Source: Phytoseiulus persimilis (lineage: Eukaryota > Arthropoda > Arachnida > Mesostigmata > Phytoseiidae). From it: a stretch of 64,000 bases of DNA. Numbering within the stretch: the stretch's first letter is position 1; each line of letters starts with the position of its first letter. The position numbers were made by a program, and so were the translations under genes. The notes under the pieces are model-generated. The model searched no databases, had not been told where the DNA came from, and worked only from the letters and a program-made list of their open reading frames with translations. The DNA is taken from assembly GCA_037576195.1 (NCBI GenBank), contig CM075102.1:4030001-4094000 (forward strand), in the 5' to 3' direction. Below, in pieces: positions 43,198-52,800 of this stretch.

Positions 43198-44657
43198 TCG
43201 ATCGTCCATCAAACAGGCGAGTGATAACCTCGAAGTGGGTTTTCCAATTGAAACGGAACAGCGAAGGAGACATCACAAAATATAAGGCGAAACTGGTGGG
43301 ACGCGGATGCGCCCAATCTAAAGGCGTGGACTTCGATGAAACCTACTCGCCTGTAGTAAAGATCCCAACGCTCCGCATCCTTCTCGCGCGCGCCGCACAG
43401 GAAGGATGGAGAATCCACCAGCTCGACGTCGAGACGGCTTACCTACACGCCAGGTTAGAGGAAGAGATATTCATGGAGCAGCCGAGTATGTTTCAGGTCG
43501 GAGATCAGGTATGCCTTCTAAAGAAGTCCCTGTATGGTCTAAAGCAAGCCGGAAAAGTATGGTTCGAAACCCTCAACAAGGCACTGAAGTCTCTCGACCT
43601 GACAGAGTTTGGGGCGGACCAATGCTGCTACTTCATAACGCGCGGCGAAAGCATACTGCTGCTGACCATATATGTGGATGATTTCCTGATCTTCACCAAC
43701 GACCTGGGTTTGCAAACGGAGATCATCGAGAAACTGAAGGGGGTTTTCCCCATTAAAGATATGGGGCCGGCTCAGTACTGTCTAGGAATTAAGATCACGC
43801 AGAGGCCAGAGGAGAGGGCTATCTTACTCGACCAGGCAGAAAGCATCAGACAAGTTCTAAAAAGGTTCAACATGGCGGACTGTAAAGCAGTGCCTACGCC
43901 CGCGGAAACGAGCTTAAGGTTGACGAAACGGACTGAGAGCGAAGAGGCTGCCGACGCACCATACCGAGAGGCCGTTGGATGCCTGATCCACTTGTCTCAA
44001 ACGACGAGGCCGGACATCTGCCACGCTGTCGGGGTAGTGAGCCAATTTTGCTCGGACCCGTCTCTGGCACACTGGAAGGCAGTGAAGAGGATCCTGAGAT
44101 ACCTGAAGGGTACCATCGACCTCCAACTGAAGTTCGATGGGAACCTCAGAAAGTCGATAGAGGCTTTTTGCGACGCGGACTGGGGAGGTTGTCTGGAAAG
44201 TCGAAAGTCTACCACTGGATATGTTTTCATTCTCGCGGGTGCGTGCGTTTCGTGGACGAGCAAAAAGCAACCAACTGTTGCATTATCCACGAGTGAGGCA
44301 GAGTACATGAGTGTCTCCGCGGCATGCCAGGAAATAAAATGGCTTCTGAACTTCGCGGAGCTTCCGGGGGCCTCAATCAGGCGATCAATGTCGCTTTCAT
44401 GCGACAATCAGGGCGCAATCCAGCTGACGGCCAACGGAATACAACACCAGAGAACGAAACATATCGATTTACGACATCATTTCGTGAGGAACATGGTGAG
44501 AGAAGGTTTGGTGAACATAAAGTTCGTACCCACATCCGACATGACTGCCGACATAATGACAAAGAGCTTGACAGGCGACAAGTTCAAGAAACATCGAGAC
44601 AAGCTCGGATTGACCGCCCACATGATGAGAAGAAGCTTGGGGGTAGACGATTTCTAA
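42915..44657 (+). CDS. Copia reverse transcriptase-RNase H open frame (ORF2, 580 aa)
   Basis: Lies in the -1 frame relative to ORF1. It covers the complete copia RT (WILIDRPSNRRVITSKWVFQ, KSLYGLKQAG, YVDDFLIF with YVDD at residues 253-256) and RNase H (FCDADWGG, STTGYVF, STSEAEYM, CDNQGAI, TKHIDLRHHF). The frame is open from 42912, just after a TGA at 42909-42911. The ATG at 42915 may not be used; the overlap with ORF1 (42912-43197) and a candidate slip site at 42945-42951 suggest -1 frameshifting. No internal stops. Confidence 0.93.
   Translation: MARGASDEESIFTGDESGETTVEPTGFLEFRPNRKRTRPAWMDDFVCVCCQSSTTNYDSPLTVQEAMSRGDAEQWRSAMETEMEAHEKNGTWILIDRPSNRRVITSKWVFQLKRNSEGDITKYKAKLVGRGCAQSKGVDFDETYSPVVKIPTLRILLARAAQEGWRIHQLDVETAYLHARLEEEIFMEQPSMFQVGDQVCLLKKSLYGLKQAGKVWFETLNKALKSLDLTEFGADQCCYFITRGESILLLTIYVDDFLIFTNDLGLQTEIIEKLKGVFPIKDMGPAQYCLGIKITQRPEERAILLDQAESIRQVLKRFNMADCKAVPTPAETSLRLTKRTESEEAADAPYREAVGCLIHLSQTTRPDICHAVGVVSQFCSDPSLAHWKAVKRILRYLKGTIDLQLKFDGNLRKSIEAFCDADWGGCLESRKSTTGYVFILAGACVSWTSKKQPTVALSTSEAEYMSVSAACQEIKWLLNFAELPGASIRRSMSLSCDNQGAIQLTANGIQHQRTKHIDLRHHFVRNMVREGLVNIKFVPTSDMTADIMTKSLTGDKFKKHRDKLGLTAHMMRRSLGVDDF
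42945..42951 (+). promoter_or_regulatory. Candidate -1 ribosomal frameshift site ATTTTTA
   Basis: In ORF1 phase the bases read A TTT TTA. A -1 slip gives ATT TTT and joins ORF2 at SIFTGD. It lies within the 286-nt window where both frames are open. The heptamer is close to, but not identical with, the canonical X-XXY-YYZ form (the first base is A, not T). A stimulatory RNA structure was not verified. Confidence 0.45.
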
Positions 44658-44709
44658 GAATGCCAAACCAAGCTAGGAATACGATAACGGGGGCCGGGTG
44701 GTCATGCGC

Positions 44710-44718
44710 AAGGGAGGG
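44710..44718 (+). promoter_or_regulatory. Polypurine tract of the copia element
   Basis: AAGGGAGGG immediately precedes the 3-prime LTR (44719), the expected place for plus-strand priming. Confidence 0.8.
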
Positions 44719-44840
44719 TGTTGGGTTTTGCGCATGCTCACGGTCCAGAGTGCTATAAAAGGATTTTCGTTTTGGAAATAAATTTCACTTCGTTGTATCT
44801 CTGTATCACTGGCGTTGTTCATCCCTGAAGTAACTTAACA
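44719..44840 (+). repeat. 3-prime LTR of the copia element
   Basis: 122 bp, one mismatch to the 5-prime LTR. Followed by the TSD CATTT at 44841-44845. Confidence 0.95.
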
Positions 44841-44900
44841 CATTTTAAGCTAGCCCCCAAACGTTGAGGCACGAAGCTCCATATCGCTGCCACGCCATTC

Positions 44901-47900
44901 TCAGCCGGTGAGTGTGAAGGACAAACCGAATAGCAGGGCTGCCACCTCCTTCACTTTTTGCCAGATCCGGAAGTCCTTGAGTAATTCAGGGAGAGCGGCA
45001 GCAATGGCGAGGTAGAGGAAACCTGTGGAGCACAACGAGTATATCAGCGTTTCTCTTTGTTGGATAATTTTTCTCGGAACCCGAAATTCTTCGTCCCGAT
45101 TCGTCATTCATTCGGTGGGACGCCCGTCCCGATAGATTTGCTCTTCCATGTCGATTTGAGGAGAGTTCATTGCTCAAGCCGCGGTCCACTCTTTAAGATA
45201 TGTTCCCGCTTGTATCGGGTCGAGTAATTCACAAACCTCCGGAAATGGAAGGTAGGGCCCAGAGCGCAGGCGCAACGCCCCTAACCTCGTGTGCGAGACC
45301 GGCACCGGCGAAAAGCCCAACATTGGTCAGCAGTTGTGAACAGAGGGCCTGTGTAACAAGGGAAACACGTTAAAGAACGAAATGGGTGAACCTTAACTAC
45401 AGATAGATCCTGAATTCACAATTGCGGCGGGAGGGAACCCGACGAAAGTCTCGAGGAGAACTCATTTAGCGAGGACTTATTATGAGAATGCCGAGGGTAA
45501 TGGAACGACTGACTGAGGAATAAGAGATCGACAGTCAGGGTTCTGGAACCCAGATTTGTTGCTGTTCGAATCCACTATCCCATTTCGCATCTATACCATG
45601 ATGACACTATGCGACTCACCCAGCGTTTCGCCATTCCATTCTGGACGAGGAGTGCGAAGTCTCCAAAGTCATGAGGTATCTTATGGAAAGCGATTACCGC
45701 ACTCATTATAAGTCCGGCCGTGATTGCTGTGGAATTTCGCAATTTTCGTAAAACGATGCATAATCGAGCAACCTTCACTGATTGATCGAGATATTACAGC
45801 CCCCAATAACAGCCGAGGACTACGTGAAAACGTACCGCTATGAGTAGTTGCTCCGACCGCCAGTCCCAAGCAGAAATTGTGTGCGAAATATGCAGCCAGA
45901 TTCAGGATAGCGCCAACCTCAATCGGGACTGCGGTCTCTGGAAAAGCAGAAAACGATTTCAGGAGCTAGTCCTCGCCGATCATTCCCCACACGACCATCA
46001 CCTCCCAAGTTGCGAATTATTCGCGATCGTCGACTTGAGTGGAGATATGTTAGATTATCCGTTTGAATTCAAGACTGGCTGTCTCTGTCTTGTTAGAGCT
46101 TCGTCCGCGTTCCCGCCCCCTTGTCACGGGAGAGACGATGGAAGGTTCGAAAAAAACTCAAGGGTTCGACTCGATGTATCCGTCAGCGAGGTGTTTCATG
46201 ATTCGCTCTCCGGTATCACGAGAAAGTTGTGGGCTCGGTCAGATAACACGAGAAGAAGAGCCGTTTCGCTCCGACGAGATGGGAGGCTCTTTCGGGAGTG
46301 GAGAATCCGAAATGCGGATATCTGATGCCCGATCGATTGATATCTTGATAGAGTTGGTTACTGAACTCACCGAACTGCTGGGTGTTGGATTTAGCTGAAT
46401 CGCCTTCAGCTTCCAGTTTCGTTCCATCCGGTTTCTGCTTCCGGTCATCCGAGCAAACGACGGTAAGAGCCTCTTTGTGGAGATGATCTTTGCAAGTCAG
46501 GCCTGCTCGATGAGGATTGGATCTTTTTAGACCTCCCATATTTGGGACTCCCGGACAGCTCGAAAGGGTAGGCCGAAAGTGAACTAAGAAAGTGCCTAAC
46601 AACCACGCAACGTACCTTTGATGAAGAGTATGAGCTTTTCGGCCATGAAGAAGGCGAAAAACCCGAGAAGAACGCTCACTCTGCCATATTGAGCACCATC
46701 TAGGGATAGACATGCGTTTTGAATAAGCTGAGTTGATTGGCGAGCTATGAAGGCGCCGGCCTCTGAATCAAGCATCTCGGATTCCTTCTTGATCATGAAT
46801 GACCGGCCTCTCTGAATATACTTCCTCACCTTTCACAACGTATTCTCCTTCGTGATATTCGTAAGGGAACAGAAGCGGCAGGACATCGATGAGCCGTTTT
46901 CCGAGAGCAAAGGCGAGCATTACCTTGGAAAAGATAGACGCACGAAACTTAGTTCGATCTCGAGCTCCAGCACACAGTGGAGGCGCGGTACTTTTCCGCG
47001 GTGCGGGCCAATTTCCGCGCAAGGCAATTTCCGCGCAGGGCCGATTTCCGCGCAAGGCCGATTTCCGCGCAAGGCCGATTTCCGCGCGGGGCCAATTTCC
47101 GCGCGGGGCCGATTTCCGCGCAGCGACCGTGATACTGTGGCACCAATAATTCATGATATGTGGTGGCCTGCACCGGTCACTTGAATGGTGGCGTTCTTGG
47201 AAAATATGGAAGACCCTAAGCCAACAAATGAGCGCCGAGCTCATCTGCGGTCGGACAAAACAGTAATGTCGACCTCCATGAAAACCTACGTCCTTGGAGT
47301 ATGAACTCCAGCAAGTTCAATTTGAGAATTGAAAACAACGTAGAAACCTAACCTAACCTGACCCAGTGCCATGCGCTGCCTCCAAGCCACTTGCTGAAAA
47401 TGATTGCAACTGAGGTGGAATTGAACAACTGGATCGGACACACCAGATTTATTTCAACAGAGTTCTCAGCTTCAGGTTCCGCGTCGGCCAGCGCATGAGC
47501 ATCAGCGCGAAAGAAGTATTATAGAAGAAACTACAAAGCCCGCTTCGTATCACACGGTCCCACGCGTAACGGTCATCCGCGCTGAAATCGGCCTTGCGCG
47601 GAAGTTGGCCTTGCGCGGAAGTTGGCCTCGCGCGGAGATTGGCCCCGCGCGGAGATTGGTCCTGCGCGGAAGTTGGCCCCGCGCGGAAATCGCTTCGCGC
47701 GGAAGTTGGCCCCGCGCGGAAATCGCTTTGCGCGGAAATTGGCCGCCACCCTTTTCCGCAACACCGCGCGTTCTGAAAATCGTAACGCTGCTCACCCTCA
47801 AGAAGTTCTCGGACCCCCGCTTCTGGCGAATCGGAAGGAGAATCAAAATGGAGAATGGTGCCAATGCGATGAAGATCAGGAAGTATATAGCGTAATCCCA

Positions 47901-48302
47901 CATGAGTTGCTCATATTCGAGACCTCGATCTCCATGACGGCATCTAGAGTGATTCTGACTAACGGGCTGTAACGGTGCATGAGACTGAAAGGGAAAGTCG
48001 CTTATTTCATTCTCATGGTCGGCAGCTGTGCCATCCTCAAAGAGAACTTCAGTGAGGATCGACTTGTGGATGCAGTCTCCTGTAGATTTTGCATCACTGA
48101 GTCGCTTTCCTCGGGCTCACAGACGGCCCGGAGCTCCGACAATTAGTCGGGCGCTGAAATCGAACACCGGTTGCCTTTGTCTCACCTGGAGTTCTCCATA
48201 GGCCTGCTGGGACTCGTTGCTCGGGGACAGCGTCGAAGGCGACTCGGCGCAGCATACTGATAGAAGCAAGGCCAACATACAAATCACACTAGTTTCACTC
48301 AT
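44901..48302 (-). CDS. ZIP-family (SLC39, ZIP7/ZIP13-like) metal transporter gene, copy B
   Basis: Tandem paralogue of the gene at 22410-25051 with the same exon plan: 48302-48186, 47984-47796, 46923-46830, 46699-46616, 46502-46371, 45937-45836, 45726-45620, 45348-45286 and a last exon ending at 44901. All GT-AG borders survive, although the exon 8 donor changed from GTGAGG to GTTAGG. Substitutions are few (for example MSETSV, APFSILILLP, AITAGL). It shares the altered metal motifs (HNFCL, HKIPHD) and the unresolved phase at the last junction. Intron 2 is enlarged from 112 to 872 bp by the 9-bp-TSD element. The copia element starts 60 bp beyond the stop, separating the gene from its ancestral poly(A) signal (39938-39943). 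Whether it is expressed cannot be told from sequence. Confidence 0.83.
47000..47750. mobile_element. 751-bp MULE-like nonautonomous element in ZIP-B intron 2, 9-bp TSD
   Basis: The target duplication CTTTTCCGC is at 46991-46999 and 47751-47759. Unit A has one copy (CGTTTCCGC) at the matching position. TIRs: left GGTGCGGGCCAATTTCCGCG, right (inverted) GGTGGCGGCCAATTTCCGCG, 19 of 21 matching. Arrays of AATTTCCGCGC(A/G)GGCC-type subterminal repeats line both ends (47008-47120 and, inverted, 47578-47745). The body has no open frame of interest and includes CCTAACCTAACCT at 47347-47359. Removing it restores the 112-bp intron of unit A. Confidence 0.9.
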
Positions 48303-49855
48303 GTTGGTACTGGGATACGTCGGGCACTGATGTTGGCCTCGAGCCGCTGTGAATTACAATAGCCTCAAAGGTTCAGGCACGCGTTCGAGGTCGTGTCGAG
48401 GCAGCGATGCTGATCGGAATGAACTCCGAAAGCTTCTGTACGAATTCAAACTTCAGTCACGAGCACCCCGCGTAGGGGTTCCGCAGATGAATGCATTGCG
48501 GGCGGTCGACAGCCACGCTGAGAGAACTGAGAGCGCCTCGTCGGAACTCCAAACGAGAGCGCGATATCATTATCTGATCAAAGCGAAGAAGCTTGAGATC
48601 GGCGTTGATCTCGATCAACCATTGGGAGAGGTCGAGTTCCCATGTTCTTCTCAGTGGAAACTGTTAGTGAATCACCTGAGGGAAATGAGGTGGTCCAGGA
48701 TTTTCCCGCTCAAAAACCTCTTCGGGGAAGACAATGAGGGAGTTCACAGTTTGAAGTTTTCTAGAATCCCGACAAAGCGGATCCAGGCGGATACTTCGCC
48801 AGCCTCTACCAAGATTACAGGAGAAATTTTCCTTCCCCGTCTCTCAGATGCGTTTTGGAGTGCTTCCTGAAGACTGACATTGAATTCGACCCCATCTTTA
48901 TCAGTCTGCTCGCAGTGCAGCTGATTTTTGCCGCGAGCGCCCTGACCCCGAAATTACTCCAAAAAACTCACAGAGCCAGCCATGCAGTTCTCTGGCATTT
49001 CGCTACCGGAGTTTCTGGGTGACCGCTCTTGATTGGCGTATCAGATGGCTCCAGGAACCCTCGCGGTTTCAGAAAATCACAATGGTGAGTCCGCCATCGG
49101 GTGATTTCTCGCCTGCGGGAGACAGCGTGGTCGATGAATTTTCAGCCACTCGACGGCTGTCGACGGCGCTCAGCTCGCAGAAACCTCCAGGAGAGAGTTG
49201 TTCACCGCCCAATGCAGGAACCACTCGACCGCACCAGAACTCTACTCCGAAAGTCTCTGCGATGCAGAGGCCGGATCCGGTTACCTGAGTCCGCCCGGCT
49301 CTCGGTTCACTACTGCATCGGGAATTCCAGCAGGCATCGGTATGCAACATTGGAGAGGACGTCAAATTGAGACGGGAGCGGCTCCGAGATTCTATTAGGG
49401 CTTGCGCGCCGGAGATCGGACCAGAACTCCAGATTATGATCAGAAGAAGAGGAAACGTGCCTCAGTAGTTGAGGGAACGTGCTTCAGAGTAATCCGAGTG
49501 TTCCCTCCCTGCCGATGGGAGAGGTCGATATGCGTGAGCCGACCGGAGTTCGAATACGGTGGTTTCCGTCGAACAGCTGCGAAGCCCCGGTTCTCCGCGG
49601 TGTCGCATTTTTGGCGTTGAACCGCGGTTCCGGAACCGCACTACGTCGCGATCCCCGCCATCGATCGCTTTCTTCCTCACAGCTACGTGTGCTGAATGCA
49701 CCACACATAATCGGAACCGGACTGTCGGGAGGAGCGAGAACAGTCACACTAAGCGACGGCCGGGTGAACTTTGTGGAAACCAATCGCTCTCTCCATTGGC
49801 GGAATCATTAGGAACCCGAGTTAAACTTCTAGAGTTATACGGGCATCTGTCAGTT
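48303..49855. other. Right part of unit B, no gene recognised
   Basis: Matches unit A 25052-26544 with indels. A 173-aa frame at 48349-48870 (plus) is broken in unit A, so it is probably fortuitous. The promoter and 5-prime UTR of ZIP gene B should lie just above 48302. Confidence 0.4.
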
Positions 49856-52800
49856 CCATTGTTCTACCGTACTGTCGTCGATCCGCATGTCAACTCATTC
49901 GTTCAGGAGTTCTTGCCACACGGGTCAGGCAACTTCTCCGTTCGTGCGTATTTTCGCCGGGAAACGGCACACCAGAAATCCGATGCACTCGGTACCCGGA
50001 AAGGCTCGTTTGCTCATGAATGCGATTCCGGCGAACGTTGAAGAGTTCCATGTGTAATCTAAGTCCCGAAAGACCCCAGCACTTCTGAGCACTGCCCTCC
50101 TTGCGCAGGGAGATCCTCTCCAACAGATGCCGTGTGTCAGCCAAACGCCCTCGATGGGGATGAATCGTGGGCAGCATCGAGTGGGCTCTGATTTGGTTTG
50201 TGCAATTCCTCCGAGGGCGACGTTCCCGCGGAGGACTTGATAACGACGACGGGGAGTCTGTCGACTCGGCGTTTGTCAGCTTCAGGAGTGGATTCTCTCT
50301 ACGGAGGGACAGTTTCTTTCTCCCGAAAGGATTGTCTTCTCGATTCCTGTACTGTGAATTCAGGAAGCTCGGAGCCGGTGCTGTCAGCCGACAGGCTCTC
50401 GGGATAAGCCACAATGAATGTATGTGAGCTCTCAATTCCATGGAAATGACCCCCCGGAGTGCCCGCTCCAATGCAGAATCGATAACTTGGGGTTGCACAT
50501 CAGAGTCCGCGACTGCGATGTCGTCATACAGAAGTCTGCGAGGTATCAGGGAACAAGAATTCAGGCAAGACTTCCCGTAGCGAAGCACGTGTGAATCGTG
50601 GTCAGAAACGCCACGGGAGCCGCCACCGACTTAGCCTGAATCCTCCCGAGGGCACAAGGAGGCCATAAGGGGAGTCCTGGCGGCGGACGCACAGTCCAGT
50701 GCTCTTCACGCAGCACCCTTCCGGGGATAACGAGCTCTGCGATTCAGGACAAACAGGAACGCTCTTGAAAAGGCACAGCGAATATTTGCAATCCGAATTT
50801 CAAGATGTAACCGCACGACCTCAACGTTGGTATTTCAAGTTCTAGCCCAAGGCCTCCACAAACACAAGATGAGATTGTTCCCTATGGGGAGAATGAGAAA
50901 AGAGACCTACCATACGATTTCGAGCTGGGAAACGACTGCCGAAGAGAATTATGTATACTGGGAGATACCTCGAAGCTCTGGCAACGATCCTGGCAAGCGG
51001 CAACGTACAGCCGCTGCACCTCAAGTGTATTCCAAACATCAATGGTCCGTTCGGGAATCAGGCTCTCACCTCATGAATGAGAGAGGTTCTCCGTCGCTCC
51101 AGCTATCATCCCTCGACTCTGTTTTCAGATGCATTTTTCAATTTGCTCGCGTTCGTCATCTTCGTCAGTTCGTATCGCCTCGAGAAGGAGCATCGAATGA
51201 GCTTCTTTTGTTCCGACGGCAGCATTCGAGTTACCAGGGTCTGGTTTCACCAGCACATGAGCTGGCTCCCGCCGACCTTTGATAAACCCCGGATGATTGC
51301 TTTCATGATGATATTCTTTCACGTCCAAACTCGTTCCCGGAGAACACCTGTCGGAATCGGAGCGGTTGGATCGACTCGACGTCGCTGCTGGAGTACAGCT
51401 CTCAATCAGCGTCAGGTCTGGACATTGCGTGGCGGCACGCTAATGAATTTCCGTCTCTACAGCTTGCCTCAGAACAGTCTGTAATACTGGCTCCGAAACT
51501 TTTTTTGGCCCGGGCACCACTAGACAGAGACTAAGATACTCGGGCTCCACCGGGCGTCAATTGAAATTGTCGCTCAGGAGATTTGAGCTCCACCATTTTC
51601 GGATGTTTCATCGAAAACACGGGACTTCAAAAGAGCAAGGATAAGCTTTGATTCGCGAAGATTTTTGTCAATGACGACTTCCAACGACAATGAGCCATGC
51701 GATGGGTCAGCTTGTCGCCGGCTGGCATTGATCAGGGAATCCCAGTCGATCGGTTTCTTTGAGTCGGTTTCTATGGTTTCAAAGCGCCATGTTTCCTCTG
51801 AACATCAAATCCCGGATTTTCTTCTGGTGTTATTCTACGAACCGGTCCATCGGCCCCGTCGTTCGAGGGCCACTGATCTAGGATATTCATCTTCTTCCTT
51901 GAGGGGACGAGGATAAGGCATGACAATCTTCCGCTATGTACCAAAGCTCGCTGACTCCCGGAGGACATCATCGGAGAGCTCGTGGGGATACTTGACTGCT
52001 TCGGAGATCATTCCCGCAAACCCGGGAGAACCTGACAGAGCCTCCTCACTAGTGACGCAGATTCATCATCACCGTGAGATTTTCTGTGATTCGGCAGCCA
52101 GGATGGATGCCTGAATCGCCTCGATCGCTTTCTTAAACGGATGCCTATTGTTTCCTGTGTTGCTGTCCAAATAGTTTCCTCGAGTGGAGCACTTGAACGG
52201 ATATTTTCGGAAAAAAAATATCTGTGCAACGAATGAATTTAGGGTTCCATCCGAGAGCTCTAAATCCTAGGAACCATTTCTCCATATTTTCAGACTCTTG
52301 ATTATTTAGGGTGGAACAGTTCCGACAGCGTATCCAGAGCCTGAGCAGGGACGCACTAACGTACCGGGCCTCCAACGCAGCTCGTTGACTGGACGGCGGG
52401 GGCGAGCTCATCTGATGGGGAGTGACTCTCCGTCGCATCTCGTCGCTGGCCACTTGTCAGCCAGAAAACGAAGATTAGAGCTGAACCGATGATTTTCCGA
52501 GATGTCACGGGCGACTCCAGCTGTCGGGAGTGGTTTGTTCGTCTCCTCGATGCAAGAAGCAGTCAAACCATTTCGGAATTAGCGTTTTTCGTGCGTGAAC
52601 GAGACGTCTTCGAGTTCGAAACCTGGCCCAGGCTCCATCAGAGCCCCCCGAATTGGCCTTGAAAAATGATATCAGGCGTTTCTGGCTGGATGCAGCAGGT
52701 CTCCAGCGAGTCTCCACGAAGAGCAGAGCGTTATTTATTGTTCGGCGCCGAACAGATTCTCCAGGGGATCTATGGCTTCATCAAGTTTCGTGGGTAAGAA

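Larger units (their letters stand above)
40048..44840 (+). mobile_element. Full-length young Ty1/copia LTR retrotransposon (4793 bp)
   Basis: Two 122-bp LTRs (40048-40169, 44719-44840), beginning TGTTGGG and ending TTAACA, differ by one base (CCTGCAG versus CCTGAAG). A 5-bp TSD CATTT flanks the element, and unit A supplies the empty site. It has a tRNA-iMet-type PBS, an AAGGGAGGG purine tract at the 3-prime LTR, and two overlapping open frames covering gag, protease, integrase, RT and RNase H in copia order with no internal stop. Near-identical LTRs and intact frames point to recent insertion. It lies 60 bp beyond the stop codon of the minus-strand ZIP-like gene B. Confidence 0.97.
27473..49855 (+). 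repeat. Unit B of the tandem duplication, expanded by three insertions
   Basis: Homologous to unit A in the same order and orientation. Removing the hAT element (28463-36850 plus 8-bp TSD), the copia element (40048-44840 plus 5-bp TSD) and the 9-bp-TSD element (47000-47750 plus 9-bp TSD) leaves about 8.4 kb, the length of A. Homology ends near 49855 in B and 26544 in A, after a shared GGGCATCTGTCAGT. Confidence 0.9.

Noticed and set aside
47347-47359. Interstitial telomere
   Set aside because: Only two and a half repeat units, within a transposon body.
48349-48870. 173-aa plus-strand frame in unit B
   Set aside because: Frame is broken by indels in the otherwise near-identical unit A (25105-25560), so it is not under coding constraint.
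49890-50588. 232-aa minus-strand frame as a real gene
   Set aside because: No domain, signal or splice context; composition is Arg/Ser-rich as in random frames, and its 3-prime end lies right at the edge of the duplicated unit.
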